Shown here: positions 63,095-64,000 of the stretch, in pieces
Numbering within the stretch: position 1 is the stretch's first letter
Layout of the letters: each line of letters begins with the position of its first letter
NCBI GenBank assembly: GCA_963971575.1
Contig: OZ020611.1
Location: 60,297,381-60,361,380, forward strand
Length of the DNA stretch: 64,000 bases
Origin: Liopterus haemorrhoidalis
Taxonomy: Eukaryota; Arthropoda; Insecta; Coleoptera; Dytiscidae
Reading direction: 5' to 3'
Notes under the pieces: model-generated
What the model saw: only the letters and a program-made list of their open reading frames with translations
What the model was told of the DNA's origin: nothing
Databases searched by the model: none
Program-made: the position numbers and the translations under genes

Positions 63095-63690
63095 CTCCAG
63101 TTAAATGACACAGATAATAGTCGAATAGACAAGTTCGGCTACTTAGGGAGTACAGTTATCGAAAGTGGATATAGACTGATGCTGATATAAATGCCAGAAT
63201 ACCTAAGGCAATATTTGCCTTTCGTTTGCTCAACAATCTCCAGCGTTCGATTGTTATCTCTCGAAAGACCAACCGGAGTATTTTTATTATCAATGTAAAG
63301 GTAGTCCTGTTGTACTAATTTGAGACTTGGTGAGTCACCGAATCTATGACTATCAAACTACATACATTTATTAATAAATATTTGCGAATTGTTCTAGATA
63401 AATACCATAACTAATAAAGAATTATGGCAGCTCACAGACACAGAGATTCTACAAGAAATCAAGAATCGCAAATGGAAGGGGATTGGACTCTTACGCAAGA
63501 ACTGGACAACACTGGAAAACAAGCTTTCGACTGGAACCCGTAGAACAAACGGCGCGTTGGAAGACCCAAACTAACCTGGCCACGATCAATAAAGAAGGAG
63601 GCGAATGCATACGGGAAAATCTGGAACCAGATTAAAGAATTAACGCCTAATTGCACCCGATGGAAACACTTCATTGAAACCCCTTGATCT
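63095..63690 (+). pseudogene. decayed endonuclease-reverse transcriptase, C-terminal region
   Basis: Plus-strand pieces: DKFGYLGSTVIESGY (about 63,130-63,175), then DADINARIPKAIFAFRLLNN (about 63,180-63,235). After a gap come EILQEIKNRKWKGIGLLRKN (63,440-63,500), LTDTE just before it, and AYGKIWNQIKELTPNCTRWK-like remains to about 63,665. The F-x-Y-L-G-S motif and the K-R-K-W-x-x-I-G-H-x-L-R-K block are the post-catalytic region of RTE/L1-like endonuclease-reverse transcriptases common in arthropods. The YADD box is absent. Frameshifted. Confidence 0.62.
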
Positions 63691-64000
63691 ATGTAGGAGT
63701 TTTGGGACCTAGAAAATCTAATAAGATTAAGATATTCATGTTAATACCCATATAGATTTTTTTCGTAATATAAAAGTCTGAGTAAAACTCTTATTATTAC
63801 AGGAGGAAAATATTTATTTTTCCCTATAAATCAATATAGTGTTATATGTAAATAAAATAATGTACTAGTTACATAAGCAGATATAAATTAGAATTCATAG
63901 TTATACATTAAGGTATATGTATTCTTAGTATTATGCTAAGTGTTTAATTTAATGTACCGACCTGCAATAAATGGTTTATAAATATTCATATTGATGTAAT
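63691..64000. other. no gene seen
   Basis: AT-rich DNA to the end of the window. Confidence 0.4.

Overview
This window reads as nuclear DNA of an insect, possibly a beetle (order not provable from the sequence). It is very AT-rich, has no operon-like packing, and holds one recognisable host coding segment: the first coding exon of a D2-like dopamine receptor on the minus strand (27,913-28,368). The exon ends at a GTGAGT splice donor. Everything at lower coordinates, down to base 1, is therefore probably its first intron, and the right half is probably 5' or intergenic sequence. Nearly all remaining recognisable content is transposable elements and their wreckage.

Left part (1-27,912): a decayed mariner (329-1,621) next to three copies of a tRNA-derived SINE; a Tc1-like remnant split by a 593-bp PIF/Harbinger element (3,693-4,285); several MITEs (5.2, 10.6, 11.5, 13.5, 14.8 kb); a second and third mariner remnant (7.7-8.9 and 11 kb); decayed non-LTR reverse transcriptase pieces (12.6-13.3 and 17.0-17.4 kb); a 3.8-kb element built from about twelve ~290-bp monomers and ending in a GTCA microsatellite (17.4-21.26 kb); a ~22-bp minisatellite carrying a SINE (21.4-22.2 kb); a deleted hAT element (23.2-23.7 kb); and a deleted Harbinger element (25.3-26.8 kb) that looks like the parent of the 259-bp MITEs at 13.5 and 53.6 kb.

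Middle part (28.4-48.1 kb): a CpG-containing block upstream of the receptor exon, a deleted DD34D mariner, two members of a family ending in a CAGA-type microsatellite (31 and 35 kb), a 219-bp MITE with ~76-bp inverted repeats beside a related transposase fragment (32-33.1 kb), a SINE with a 12-bp target duplication (36.97-37.13 kb), a Tc1-like element carrying nested MITEs (37.9-39.6 kb), and a Tigger/pogo remnant split by a 5.6-kb I-like non-LTR retrotransposon (element A, 40.16-45.81 kb, minus strand). A mariner (46.7-48.1 kb) is itself split by a SINE-like insertion.

Right part (48.1-64 kb): a decayed CR1/jockey-like reverse transcriptase (49.85-52.0 kb), a 99-bp tandem duplication, a 259-bp Harbinger MITE, two separated arrays of a ~57-bp repeat, and a DD41D-type mariner relative (56,118-62,868). 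That mariner is interrupted by a second I-like non-LTR retrotransposon (element B, 56,630-62,059), which has two open ORFs, a poly(A) tail, a target-site duplication and an Inr/DPE-like internal promoter. Elements A and B are diverged relatives. Their 3' ends share a stem-loop whose stem has changed by compensatory substitutions. Element B is the only complete, apparently functional transposon seen here.
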